Program-made: the position numbers and the translations under genes | Assembly: GCF_014901205.1 (NCBI RefSeq) | Contig: NZ_JACNMU010000001.1 | Coordinates: 310,001 to 374,000 of the forward strand | From: Meridianimarinicoccus sp. MJW13 | Lineage (GTDB): Bacteria > Pseudomonadota > Alphaproteobacteria > Rhodobacterales > Rhodobacteraceae | Direction: 5' to 3' | Length of the DNA stretch: 64,000 nt | Shown here: positions 43,583 through 51,990 of the stretch, in pieces | Position numbering within the stretch: the first letter of the stretch is position 1 | How the letters are laid out: the number at the start of each line of letters is the position of its first letter | Notes under the pieces: generated by a model | What the model saw: the letters and a program-made list of their open reading frames with translations, nothing else | Database searches by the model: none | Told to the model about the DNA's origin: nothing

Positions 43583-45058
43583 ATGTTTGAAAATCTGTCC
43601 GAACGCCTTGGCGGCGTCTTTGACCGGCTGACCAAGCAGGGTGCGCTGAGCGAGGATGACGTCAAGACCGCCCTGCGCGAGGTTCGCGTCGCCCTTCTGG
43701 AAGCCGACGTTTCGCTGCCCGTGGCCCGCGATTTCACCAAAGCCGTGCAGAAGAAGGCCACCGGCGCGTCGGTCACCAAGTCGGTGACACCGGGCCAGCA
43801 GGTCGTGAAGATCGTCCATGACGAACTGGTGCAGGTGCTGGCGGGGGACGACCCCAACCCCGGCGCGCTGAAGATCGACACCATTCCAGCGCCGATCCTG
43901 ATGGTCGGTCTGCAGGGGTCGGGCAAGACGACCACCACCGCCAAGCTGGCCAAACGCCTGACCGAGAAGAACGGCAAGCGGGTGCTGATGGCCTCGCTCG
44001 ACACCAACCGTCCGGCGGCCATGGAACAGCTGGCCATCCTCGGCAATCAGATCGGTGTCGACACCCTGCCCATCGTCAAGGGCGAAACTGCGGTACAGAT
44101 CGCCAAGCGGGCCAAGCAGCAGGCGACGCTGGCGGGCTATGATGTCTATCTGCTGGACACCGCCGGCCGCCTGTCCATCGACGAAGAGTTGATGACCCAG
44201 GTCGAGCAGGTCCGTGACGTTACCAACCCGCGGGAAACCCTGCTGGTGGTTGACGGGCTGACCGGTCAGGACGCGGTGCACACCGCCGAGAACTTCGACC
44301 AGCGCATCGGAATCTCGGGCGTCGTTCTGACCCGGATGGATGGCGACGGACGCGGCGGTGCGGCCCTGTCCATGCGCGCCGTCACCGGCAAGCCGATCAA
44401 GTTCGTGGGCCTTGGCGAAAAGGTCGACGCGCTGGAGGAATTCCACCCCAGCCGCGTCGCCGGCCGCATCCTTGGCATGGGCGATATCGTTTCGCTTGTG
44501 GAAAAGGCGCAGGAGACGCTGGAGGCCGAACAGGCCGAGCGCATGATGAAGCGGTTCCAGAAGGGTCAGTTCAACATGAACGACCTCAAGAACCAGCTTG
44601 AGCAGATGATGAAGATGGGTGGCATGGAAGGCGTCATGGGCATGATGCCGGGCATGGGCAAGTACAAGAAACAGGTCGATGCCGCCGGTCTGGACGACAA
44701 GGTGCTCAAGCACCAGATCGCCCTGATCCAGTCCATGACCAAGAAGGAACGCGCCAACCCGCAGCTTCTGCAAGCGTCGCGCAAGAAGCGCATCGCGGCC
44801 GGCGCGGGCATGGAAGTGTCCGAGCTGAACAAGCTTCTGAAGATGCACCGCCAGATGGCGGACATGATGAAGAAGATGGGCAAGATGGGCAAAAAGGGCA
44901 TGCTGAAGAACCTCGGCAGCATGTTCGGCGGCAAGCAGCCCTCGGAAGCCGAGATGGCGGCGGCACAGCAGAAACTGGGCTCGATGCCCGGCGGGATGCC
45001 GGGTCTGGGCGGCGGCGGTCTGCCACCGGGTCTGTCGGGCTTCGGGAAAAAGAAATGA
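43583..45058 (+). CDS. ffh: Signal recognition particle protein Ffh
   Basis: 491 residues. N domain (MFENLSERLGGVFDRLTKQGALSEDD), G domain with P-loop GLQGSGKTTTTAKLA, DTAGR and TRMDGDGRGG motifs, and a Met-rich M domain (QMMKMGGMEGVMGMMPGMGK... and MADMMKKMGKMGKKGMLKN) that binds signal peptides and the 4.5S RNA at 24124. The start at 43583 has AAGGAG about 12 bases upstream. It is the first gene of a run through rpmE; the GNAT gene overlaps its stop. Confidence 0.96.
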   Translation: MFENLSERLGGVFDRLTKQGALSEDDVKTALREVRVALLEADVSLPVARDFTKAVQKKATGASVTKSVTPGQQVVKIVHDELVQVLAGDDPNPGALKIDTIPAPILMVGLQGSGKTTTTAKLAKRLTEKNGKRVLMASLDTNRPAAMEQLAILGNQIGVDTLPIVKGETAVQIAKRAKQQATLAGYDVYLLDTAGRLSIDEELMTQVEQVRDVTNPRETLLVVDGLTGQDAVHTAENFDQRIGISGVVLTRMDGDGRGGAALSMRAVTGKPIKFVGLGEKVDALEEFHPSRVAGRILGMGDIVSLVEKAQETLEAEQAERMMKRFQKGQFNMNDLKNQLEQMMKMGGMEGVMGMMPGMGKYKKQVDAAGLDDKVLKHQIALIQSMTKKERANPQLLQASRKKRIAAGAGMEVSELNKLLKMHRQMADMMKKMGKMGKKGMLKNLGSMFGGKQPSEAEMAAAQQKLGSMPGGMPGLGGGGLPPGLSGFGKKK

Positions 45059-45582
45059 ACTTCCCGACCCTCACCACCGCGCGGCTGACGCTGCGCGGCT
45101 TTGTGCCCGAAGATTTCGACGGGTTCGCGGCCTTCTATGCCGACGACCGCTCGCGCTTTGTGGGCGGGGTGAAGACCCGTGACGAGGCCTGGCGTCAGTT
45201 CGGGCTGGAATTCGGCCACTGGCATCTGCGCGGCTATGGCAATTTCGCGGTGACCGAGACCGCCACCGGCAAGCTGGCCGGCTATGCCGGGCCGTGGAAC
45301 CCCGAAGGCTGGCCGGAACCGGAACTGGGCTGGAGCCTGTTTGCCGGGTTCGAAGGCAAGGGTTACGCCACCGAAGCCGCCCGCGCCGTGCGCGACTGGG
45401 CCTATGCGGACTGCGGCTGGACAACGGCGATCAGCCTTGTGGACCCGTCCAACGCCGGCTCGGCCAAGGTCTGCACCCGTCTGGGAGCCTGGCACGAAAG
45501 CGACATGGATCACCCGATGTTCGGTGCCCTGCAGATCTGGCGTCACCCCTCGGCCGTCGATCTGGCAAAGGGCGTGGCCTGA
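45055..45582 (+). CDS. GNAT-family acetyltransferase (RimJ/RimL-like)
   Basis: 175 residues. It begins FPTLTTARLTLRGFVPEDFDGF, the RimJ/L N-terminal pattern, and has the acetyl-CoA loop GFEGKGYATEAARAVRDWAY (motif A Q/GxxGxG/A). The substrate is unknown. The start overlaps the ffh stop as ATGA, so it is coupled to ffh. Confidence 0.88.
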   Translation: MNFPTLTTARLTLRGFVPEDFDGFAAFYADDRSRFVGGVKTRDEAWRQFGLEFGHWHLRGYGNFAVTETATGKLAGYAGPWNPEGWPEPELGWSLFAGFEGKGYATEAARAVRDWAYADCGWTTAISLVDPSNAGSAKVCTRLGAWHESDMDHPMFGALQIWRHPSAVDLAKGVA

Positions 45583-45706
45583 TGGGGCCGCTGACCACAC
45601 AACGCCTGGCCCCGCGCCGCTCCCAGCCGTTTCCAGGCTGGGCCGTGCCCGTGCGTGCCGCGATGATCCGCACCCCGCATCCCTGTCCAGCCCCCGGAGC
45701 CCCCCG

Positions 45707-46003
45707 ATGACCGACGCCATCACCCGCGCCGCAGAGCTTCTGAAAGATCACCGGGCCAGCATCGACCGGCTGGACGCGATCCTAGTCTACACCCTGGGAG
45801 AGCGGTTCAAGCACACCCAGGCGGTGGGCAAGCTGAAAGCCGAACACGATCTTCCCCCGTCCGATCCCGACCGCGAAGCGCGGCAGATCGAGCGGCTAGA
45901 AGCCCTTGCGAAAGAGGCGGACCTGGATCCCGATTTCGCAAAGGAATTTCTGAACTTCATCATTCAGGAAGTCATCCGACACCACAAGAAGCAACAGAAG
46001 TGA
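45707..46003 (+). CDS. Chorismate mutase (AroQ type)
   Basis: 98 residues, all helical. It begins TRAAELLKDHRASIDRLDAILVYTLGERFKHTQAVGKLKAEH, with the AroQ pattern R..ID.LD..L...L..R (Arg 16, Asp 20 region and Arg 33, Lys 41 for substrate binding). It converts chorismate to prephenate, the substrate of PheA at 19738, which lacks a fused mutase. GGAG is present before the ATG. It is in the run between the acetyltransferase gene and rpsP. Confidence 0.9.
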   Translation: MTDAITRAAELLKDHRASIDRLDAILVYTLGERFKHTQAVGKLKAEHDLPPSDPDREARQIERLEALAKEADLDPDFAKEFLNFIIQEVIRHHKKQQK

Positions 46004-46076
46004 TCCCAGCGGGATCGCCCCCCAAAGATGACAGGTGCTTGCGCCTGACAGACGCCATTCAAAGGAGAACAATACA

Positions 46077-46451
46077 ATGGCTATGAAAATCCGTCTCGCC
46101 CGTGGCGGCTCGAAAAAGCGCCCCTTCTACCGCATCGTTGCCGCCGACAGCCGCATGCCGCGCGACGGCCGCTATGTGGAGCGTCTGGGCACCTACAACC
46201 CGCAGCTGCCGAAAGACAGCGAAGATCGCGTGAAAATGGACGTTGAGCGCGTGCAGCACTGGCTGAGCCAGGGTGCCGAGCCCTCCGACCGCGTGTCGCG
46301 CTTCCTGGAAGCCGCCGGTGTTGTCGCCAAGAAAGAGCGCGCCAACCTGAAAAAGGGCGTTCCGGGCAAGAAAGCCCAGGATCGCGCCGAAGAAAAGGCC
46401 GCCAAGGCTGCCGAAGCCGCCGAGGCACCGGAAGAAGCCTCCGCGGAATAA
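46077..46451 (+). CDS. rpsP: 30S ribosomal protein S16
   Basis: 124 residues. It starts [35 protein letters not shown], the S16 core (first 80 residues), and has the Lys/Ala/Glu-rich C-terminal tail common in alphaproteobacteria. AAAGGAG lies upstream of the ATG at 46077. It starts the rpsP-rimM-trmD-rplS set. Confidence 0.96.
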   Translation: MAMKIRLARGGSKKRPFYRIVAADSRMPRDGRYVERLGTYNPQLPKDSEDRVKMDVERVQHWLSQGAEPSDRVSRFLEAAGVVAKKERANLKKGVPGKKAQDRAEEKAAKAAEAAEAPEEASAE

Positions 46452-46459
46452 GCGGGCGC

Positions 46460-47092
46460 TTGGGGGTGCAGTTCTCGGACAGCTTCCGGCACGACCTGGC
46501 GGAGTTGATGCGCTGGCGGCGCGATGTACGCCGCTTCCGCAGCGACCCCGTCGATACGCGCGTGCTGGACCGCTGTCTGCAAAGCTTCACCCTGGCCCCT
46601 TCGGTGGGGCTGTCGCAGCCGTGGCGCCTGCGCCGGATCGCATCCGGTCCGGCACGGGACGCCGCGCGCCGCAATTTCACCGCCGCCAACGCGGCCGCCC
46701 TGGGCGGCTATGATGGCGACAAGGCGGCCACCTATGCTGGACTGAAACTCAGCGGCATGGACAGGGCGCCCGAACAGATCGCCGTATTCTGTGACGAGGC
46801 CACGGCCCAGGGCGCCGGTCTGGGCGCGGGCACCTTGCCCGAGATGCGCCGCTATTCGGTGGTCTGCGCGATCATGCAGTTCTGGCTGGTGGCACGGGCC
46901 GAAGGGCTGGGCGTCGGCTGGGTGTCGATCCTGAATGCACCGGCCCTGTGCCGGGACTGGAACATGCCCGAGACCTGGGAACTGGTCGCCTATCTTTGCG
47001 TCGGCTGGCCGGAAGATGACGGCACCGACCCCGAGCTGGAAAAAGCCGGCTGGGAAACGCGGCGGAGCCTGCCGCCACTGGAAACCATTTGA
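46460..47092 (+). CDS. bluB: 5,6-dimethylbenzimidazole synthase BluB
   Basis: 210-residue nitroreductase-fold flavoenzyme that breaks down FMNH2 with O2 to make the lower ligand of vitamin B12. BluB features: RRDVRRF with catalytic Asp 22, LAPSVGLSQPWR, and GLGVGWVSIL with catalytic Ser 156; also the lid SVVCAIMQFWLVARAEG. Both catalytic residues of the Sinorhizobium enzyme are present. The start is TTG 46460 or GTG 46466; the ribosome site is poor. It lies eight bases after rpsP, within the ribosomal operon. Confidence 0.88.
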   Translation: MGVQFSDSFRHDLAELMRWRRDVRRFRSDPVDTRVLDRCLQSFTLAPSVGLSQPWRLRRIASGPARDAARRNFTAANAAALGGYDGDKAATYAGLKLSGMDRAPEQIAVFCDEATAQGAGLGAGTLPEMRRYSVVCAIMQFWLVARAEGLGVGWVSILNAPALCRDWNMPETWELVAYLCVGWPEDDGTDPELEKAGWETRRSLPPLETI

Positions 47093-47111
47093 CCCGACGC
47101 GGAGGACCCTC

Positions 47112-47255
47112 ATGATCCGTCTCATTATCTATGTCGTGATGTTCGGCGCGGGCCTGTACGCGGGCTCGGAATACGAACGCGTCACCGCGATGGAACGCTG
47201 CCTGAACGCGGGCGGCTCGGTCGACCCGCGCGGCTTCTGCATGGGAGCGCAATAG
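47112..47255 (+). CDS. Small membrane protein (47 aa) upstream of rimM
   Basis: 47 residues, MIRLIIYVVMFGAGLYAGSEYERV..., one membrane helix at about 3-18 and a short Cys-containing tail (ERCLNAGGSVDPRGFCMGAQ, two Cys 13 residues apart). GGAGG lies six bases upstream. Its stop codon abuts the rimM ATG with no gap, so coupled translation is likely. No function known. Confidence 0.72.
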   Translation: MIRLIIYVVMFGAGLYAGSEYERVTAMERCLNAGGSVDPRGFCMGAQ

Positions 47256-47804
47256 ATGGCGCGCAAGGAAGACCTGATCTGCGTCGGCGCCCTTTCGGGC
47301 GCCTATGGCGTGCGCGGCGAAGTGCGGCTGAAAAGCTTCTGCGCCGAGCCGGAAGCCATCGCCGACTATGCGCCCCTGCTGTCCGAGGACGGCAGCCAGA
47401 CCTACACGCTGCGCCTGACCGGACAGGTCAAGAACGGCCTGACCGGGCGTCTGGGGGGCGTGTCGACCAAGGAACAGGCCGATGCGCTGAAAGGCACCCG
47501 CCTGTACGCGCCCCGCGATCGCCTGCCCGGCCTGCCCGACGACGAATACTATCACACCGACCTGATCGGGCTTGAGGTGCTGGACACCGGCGGTGGCCTG
47601 CTGGGCAAGGTGGCCGCGGTGCACAACCACGGCGCCACCGATCTGCTGGACGTGCGCGGCCCCGGCCTGCGCGAAAGCGTGCTGCTGCCCTTCACCCTGG
47701 CCCATGTGCCCACCGTTGATCTTGGCGCGGGACGCATCATCGCCGACCCGCCCGAGGGGCTGTTTCCCGATCCTGACGACAAGGGCAAGGGCAAGGACGC
47801 ATGA
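47256..47804 (+). CDS. rimM: Ribosome maturation factor RimM
   Basis: 182 residues. N-terminal RimM domain ([22 protein letters not shown]) and C-terminal PRC barrel starting [15 protein letters not shown], with [19 protein letters not shown] at the end. It aids 30S head assembly and binds S19. Its stop overlaps trmD as ATGA. Confidence 0.95.
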   Translation: MARKEDLICVGALSGAYGVRGEVRLKSFCAEPEAIADYAPLLSEDGSQTYTLRLTGQVKNGLTGRLGGVSTKEQADALKGTRLYAPRDRLPGLPDDEYYHTDLIGLEVLDTGGGLLGKVAAVHNHGATDLLDVRGPGLRESVLLPFTLAHVPTVDLGAGRIIADPPEGLFPDPDDKGKGKDA

Positions 47805-48631
47805 CCGGCCCGACCCGCTCGCACGGGCGCAAGAGCATCCAGGCGAACCTGGTCCCGAAAGACCTGATGGGCGGGGCCGACAAGCTGGCCGGCGTGTGGA
47901 CCGCCAAGATCGTGACGCTGTTTCCAGAGGTGTTTCCCGGCATCCTCGGGGCCTCGCTGACCGGCAAGGCCTTGAAGGACGGGTTGTGGCAGATGGAAAC
48001 CATCGGGCTGCGCCCTTACGGCGAAGGCCGTCACCGCAACGTCGACGACACGCCCGTGGGCGGCGGTGCCGGCATGGTGCTGCGCCCCGACGTGCTGGCC
48101 AAGGCGCTGGATCAGGCCGCACGCGGCACCCCGCGCAACGCCGCGCGCTGGCCGGTACTGGCCATGTCGCCGCGTGGAAAGCCCTTCGATCAGGCCATGG
48201 CGCAAAGGCTGTCCAGGGCCGAGGGCCTGACCCTTCTGTGCGGGCGTTTCGAGGGCTATGATCAGCGGGTTCTGGATGCTTACGGTGTCGAAGAGGTCTC
48301 GATCGGCGATTTCGTCCTGACCGGCGGAGAGATTGCCGCGACGGCCTTGATCGATGCGACAGTCCGTCTTATACCCCGCGTGCTGGGGAATCAGGCCTCG
48401 GTCGAAGAGGAATCCTTTTCCACCGGACTTCTGGAACACCCGCAATATACGAAACCTGTCGACTGGAACGGCCGCAAGGTCCCGGAGATTCTCCTTTCCG
48501 GACACCACGCGAACATCGCCGCCTGGAGACAGGTCCAGGCCGAAAGGCTGACCAAGGAACGCCGCCCTGACCTCTGGCGGGCTTACTGTGAAACCCACGG
48601 TAAGGACCCGGACGGGGACCAAGAGCTCTGA
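47801..48631 (+). CDS. trmD: tRNA (guanine37-N1)-methyltransferase TrmD
   Basis: 276 residues of the SPOUT class with a trefoil knot: [33 protein letters not shown] carries SAM and the catalytic Asp (key pieces [10 protein letters not shown] and [13 protein letters not shown]). The N-terminal [25 protein letters not shown] segment before [12 protein letters not shown] is an extension of about 35 residues not found in E. coli TrmD. Confidence 0.95.
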   Translation: MTGPTRSHGRKSIQANLVPKDLMGGADKLAGVWTAKIVTLFPEVFPGILGASLTGKALKDGLWQMETIGLRPYGEGRHRNVDDTPVGGGAGMVLRPDVLAKALDQAARGTPRNAARWPVLAMSPRGKPFDQAMAQRLSRAEGLTLLCGRFEGYDQRVLDAYGVEEVSIGDFVLTGGEIAATALIDATVRLIPRVLGNQASVEEESFSTGLLEHPQYTKPVDWNGRKVPEILLSGHHANIAAWRQVQAERLTKERRPDLWRAYCETHGKDPDGDQEL

Positions 48632-48679
48632 GGGTGCATCACGTTGCGGATCGAACCGCACAGGAAAAGGAAGATTGCG

Positions 48680-49072
48680 ATGAATCTGATCGCACAGCTT
48701 GAAGCCGAGCAAATCGCTCAGCTTGACAAGACCATCCCGGATTTCAAACCCGGCGACACCATTCGCGTGGGCTACAAGGTGACCGAAGGGTCGCGGACCC
48801 GCGTGCAGAACTACGAAGGCGTCTGCATCGCGCGCAAGAACGGCAAAGGCATCGCCGGCTCGTTCACCGTTCGCAAGATCTCGTTCGGCGAAGGCGTGGA
48901 GCGTGTTTTCCCGCTGTATTCGACCAACATCGACAACATCGAAGTGGTTCGTCGTGGCCAGGTGCGCCGCGCCAAGCTGTACTACCTGCGCGCACGTCGC
49001 GGCAAGTCTGCCCGTATCGCTGAAAAGACCAACTACAAGCCGCTGGCCGCCAAGGCCGGTGCCGACGCATAA
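48680..49072 (+). CDS. rplS: 50S ribosomal protein L19
   Basis: 130 residues. It starts [34 protein letters not shown] and has the L19 signature [30 protein letters not shown] lies upstream. The 48-base gap after trmD contains no other gene. Confidence 0.96.
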   Translation: MNLIAQLEAEQIAQLDKTIPDFKPGDTIRVGYKVTEGSRTRVQNYEGVCIARKNGKGIAGSFTVRKISFGEGVERVFPLYSTNIDNIEVVRRGQVRRAKLYYLRARRGKSARIAEKTNYKPLAAKAGADA

Positions 49073-49083
49073 GGACGGGTATC

Positions 49084-49305
49084 ATGCGCAAAGACATTCA
49101 CCCCGATTATCACATGATCGACGTCAAGATGACCGACGGCACCATCGTCAAGATGCAGTCGACCTATGGCAAGGAAGGCGACACCCTGTCGCTGGACATC
49201 GATCCCAGCTCGCACCCGGCATGGACCGGCGGCACCACCCGCCTGATGGACCAGGGCGGCCGCGTGTCGAAGTTCAAGAAGAAATACGAAGGCCTGGGCT
49301 TCTAA
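49084..49305 (+). CDS. rpmE: 50S ribosomal protein L31 (zinc-free type)
   Basis: 73 residues. It starts [19 protein letters not shown], with [25 protein letters not shown] at the end. It lacks the CxxC zinc ligands of the C+ form, so it is a zinc-independent L31. Last gene of the operon; a terminator follows. Confidence 0.94.
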   Translation: MRKDIHPDYHMIDVKMTDGTIVKMQSTYGKEGDTLSLDIDPSSHPAWTGGTTRLMDQGGRVSKFKKKYEGLGF

Positions 49306-49624
49306 GCCTCTGCCGCATCCGAATGATGAAACGCCCGTGGTTCCGCCGCGGGCGTTTTCTTTTGGGCAACGGGTGGGGGAAATGCGGCCATGTCCCCGGC
49401 CCTGCAGCCGCCAGACTTGCCGGTTGGCCCAGAAGGATCCGTCCCCCGCGCGCTGCCAGGCCGCGTTTTCTTCGCACCGCGCCGCATTGTCATGGCTTTT
49501 GCGGCCTCAAAGCGGCCGTGATCAGATCCCGGTCGGTTCCGCGCTTCCCAAGCCCCGCTGCACAACATATAGGTTGACCAAACCCCAAAAGGGGCAAGGG
49601 CAGTAAGGCGGACCGGAGGTTCGG
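49306..49624. other. Intergenic region between rpmE and mipZ
   Basis: 319 bases. Apart from the rpmE terminator (49330-49357) nothing is recognisable; the mipZ promoter must lie in its right half. Confidence 0.5.
49330..49357 (+). terminator. Intrinsic terminator after rpmE
   Basis: AACGCCCG..CGGGCGTT stem with a short loop containing TTCCG, then TTTTCTTTT. Confidence 0.85.
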
Positions 49625-50434
49625 GTGGCATATATCATCGTGGTGGGGAACGAAAAGGGCGGCTCGGGCAAGTCCACGACCACCATGCATCTGGCCACCG
49701 CGCTGGTGCGGATGGGCTATCGCGTGGGCGGGCTGGATCTTGACCTGCGGCAACGCTCGTTCGGGCGCTATGTCGAGAACCGGCAGGGCTATTGCGCCCG
49801 AGAGGGGCTGCATCTGCCGATCCCGCTGTACCTGCCCCTGCCCGAGATCGACCGCGCCCATGTGCCCGAGGGCCAGAACATCTATGACCTGCGGCTTGAC
49901 GCGGCGATCACGGAACTCGACGACAAGGTCGATTACATCCTGATCGACTGTCCCGGCAGCCATACCCGGCTGAGCCAGCTGGCGCATTCCATGGCCGACA
50001 CGCTGATCACGCCATTGAACGACAGTTTCGTCGACTTCGACCTTCTGGCCCGGCACGATCCGGCCACCGGGCAGATCAGCGGCCCCTCGGTCTATTCCGA
50101 GATGGTGTGGAACGCCCGCCAGTTGCGCGCGCAGGCCGGGTTGAAGCCGATCGACTGGCTGGTCATCCGCAACCGGATGGGCCGCCAGCAGATGCACAAC
50201 AAGAAGCGTGTGGGCGATGCGCTGAATGACCTGTCCCGGCGCATCGGGTTTCGCGTCGCGCCGGGCTTTGCCGAACGGGTGATCTTCCGCGAATTGTTTC
50301 CGCGCGGGCTGACCCTGCTGGATCTGCGCGACACCGGCGGCGGCACTCTCAGCCTGTCCAACATCGCCGCCCGGCAAGAGGTCCGCGACCTGGTCACCGC
50401 CCTGAACCTGCCCGGCGTGAAGCCGAACTTCTAG
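49625..50434 (+). CDS. mipZ: Division-plane positioning ATPase MipZ
   Basis: 269-residue ParA/MinD-type ATPase. Deviant Walker A (NEKGGSGKST, residues 9-18), DLDLRQRSFGRYVENR and LIDCPG (Walker B region), then NDSFVDFDLLARHDP, RNRM and RVIYRELFP-like RVIFRELFPRGLTLLDL motifs that distinguish MipZ from ParA. It forms a polar gradient with ParB and inhibits FtsZ rings near the poles (established in Caulobacter). The start is GTG at 49625 with GGAGG six bases upstream. Confidence 0.93.
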   Translation: MAYIIVVGNEKGGSGKSTTTMHLATALVRMGYRVGGLDLDLRQRSFGRYVENRQGYCAREGLHLPIPLYLPLPEIDRAHVPEGQNIYDLRLDAAITELDDKVDYILIDCPGSHTRLSQLAHSMADTLITPLNDSFVDFDLLARHDPATGQISGPSVYSEMVWNARQLRAQAGLKPIDWLVIRNRMGRQQMHNKKRVGDALNDLSRRIGFRVAPGFAERVIFRELFPRGLTLLDLRDTGGGTLSLSNIAARQEVRDLVTALNLPGVKPNF

Positions 50435-50437
50435 GCG

Positions 50438-51478
50438 TCAGGTGATTTCGCCATCGCGCGAGGCCAGAACCGCCACCGCCCGTGTCGATTTGAACGAGGC
50501 CAGAACGATCATCACGATCGACGTCATCGGCACCGCGATGATCGCCCCCGGCAGCCCCCAAAGCGACCCCCAGACCACCAAGGCCACCAGCACCGTCAGC
50601 GGGCTGAGGTTCAGCGACCGGCTCATCACGCGCGGCTCAAGCCAGTTGCCGACATAGACCTGCGCCGCGGTCAGCAGCACAATGGTGGTCAGGATCGTGG
50701 TGAGATCGCCGGTGACCAGCGCCCGGTAAAAGACGATGACCCCGACCGCGACCAGCGAGCCGACATAGGGGATATAGTTGAAGATCGCGACCAGAAAGGC
50801 CCAGAAAACCGCGTTGTCCATGCCCATCAGCCACATCAGCGCATAGGACACCACGCCCAGAATCACGTTGATCAGGGTCTTGGTGGACAGATAGGTGACG
50901 ATCTGGTTGTTGATCTTGTTGAACACATGCCGCGCGTTGCCGCGTTCCGTTGTATCCGGCAACAGCATGTCGATCTTGATCGACATCGGCCCACGCTCGG
51001 CCACCATGAACACCATATAGGTGCCGATCAAGACCACGTAGCCGCCCGCCGAGGCGACCGAGGTCAGCACTTGCAGCGACAGGTCGGGCACATCCAGCCG
51101 ATCCAGCGTGATGGCGCGCAAGGTGTCCCAGGACGGCGTGTCATGCAGGCCGAACATGCTGCCGATCCCGCGGGTCAGGGCCAGGATGTTGTCTTCTGTG
51201 TCCGGTGCCGTGCGGGCAATGTCGCGCAGGTTCGACACCGCGATCAGGCTGATCGACAAGAGCGCCAGCCCGAACAGGGTCAACGCCAGCACGTAGGAGA
51301 ACCAGATCGGCAACAGCGACAGCCCAGGCAGCTTGCGCAACCCCTGCGAGGCTCCGATCAGAACGTAGGTCAGCATTACCGCAACGACCAGTGGCAGCAG
51401 AACCCCGCCGCCAACCACCAGGAACCACCCCACAAGGGCAGTCAGGGCAGTGAAATGAAAAACGTCGCGAATGTTCAT
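50438..51478 (-). CDS. AI-2E family transporter (PerM/TqsA-like)
   Basis: 346 residues with about seven to eight membrane helices. It begins MNIRDVFHFTALTALVGWFLVVGGGVLLP. The large loop (about 125-200) and the C-terminal LPGAIIAVPMTSIVMIVL segment fit the family. Substrates in this family range from autoinducer-2 to Na/H exchange; none can be assigned. The start at 51478 is preferred to 51490. It is convergent with mipZ. Confidence 0.85.
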   Translation of the reverse strand: MNIRDVFHFTALTALVGWFLVVGGGVLLPLVVAVMLTYVLIGASQGLRKLPGLSLLPIWFSYVLALTLFGLALLSISLIAVSNLRDIARTAPDTEDNILALTRGIGSMFGLHDTPSWDTLRAITLDRLDVPDLSLQVLTSVASAGGYVVLIGTYMVFMVAERGPMSIKIDMLLPDTTERGNARHVFNKINNQIVTYLSTKTLINVILGVVSYALMWLMGMDNAVFWAFLVAIFNYIPYVGSLVAVGVIVFYRALVTGDLTTILTTIVLLTAAQVYVGNWLEPRVMSRSLNLSPLTVLVALVVWGSLWGLPGAIIAVPMTSIVMIVLASFKSTRAVAVLASRDGEIT

Positions 51479-51552
51479 GCGGCCTCTCAAGCGTAGTTGC
51501 CCCAGTGCTATCGCGCTGGGGCGTCAAGGCCAAGGCAGCCCAGGGGCGTTTT

Positions 51553-51990
51553 TCAGTCGCCGCGCACAACGAAGACCGAACAGGTCGAATGACGCACGAC
51601 CTGCGCGGCATTCGGGCCCAGGAAGTAGTCGCGCAAGGTGGGCCGGTGCGAGCCGATCACGATGACCCCGGCCTTGTCGGCCTGGGCGGCGCGCAGCACC
51701 TCTTCATGGACCGAGCCGGTGGCCACGATGTGACGCACTTCGTGATCCACATCTTCGCCCAGAACCGAGCTGATATAGGCCGACAGGTCGGCCTGCGCTT
51801 TCTCGATCGCCTTTTCGTGGAAGTCCGGGCTGAAGTAGCTGCCGACCATCGACGCGCCGAAGTCGGGCACCACGGTCAAGACATCCAGTCGTGCCCCGTC
51901 CAGCCTGGCGATCTGCGCCGCGCGCAGCAGGACGGGTTTTTCATGTTCGGGCTGGCTCACATCCAGCGCACAAAGAACGATGTTGCTCAT
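51553..51990 (-). CDS. Universal stress protein co-transcribed with the TRAP transporter
   Basis: 145 residues, single UspA domain. The nucleotide loop is VIVIGSHRPTLRDYFLGPNAAQVVRHSTCSVFVVR, with G-x2-[RP]-x-G spacing and the S/T needed for ATP binding (GP-N9-ST); an Asp at LDVSQ (near residue 10) also fits ATP-binding Usps. The start overlaps the TRAP permease stop by three bases, and its ribosome site lies inside that gene. Relatives such as TeaD regulate TRAP transport in Halomonas. Confidence 0.9.
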   Translation of the reverse strand: MSNIVLCALDVSQPEHEKPVLLRAAQIARLDGARLDVLTVVPDFGASMVGSYFSPDFHEKAIEKAQADLSAYISSVLGEDVDHEVRHIVATGSVHEEVLRAAQADKAGVIVIGSHRPTLRDYFLGPNAAQVVRHSTCSVFVVRGD

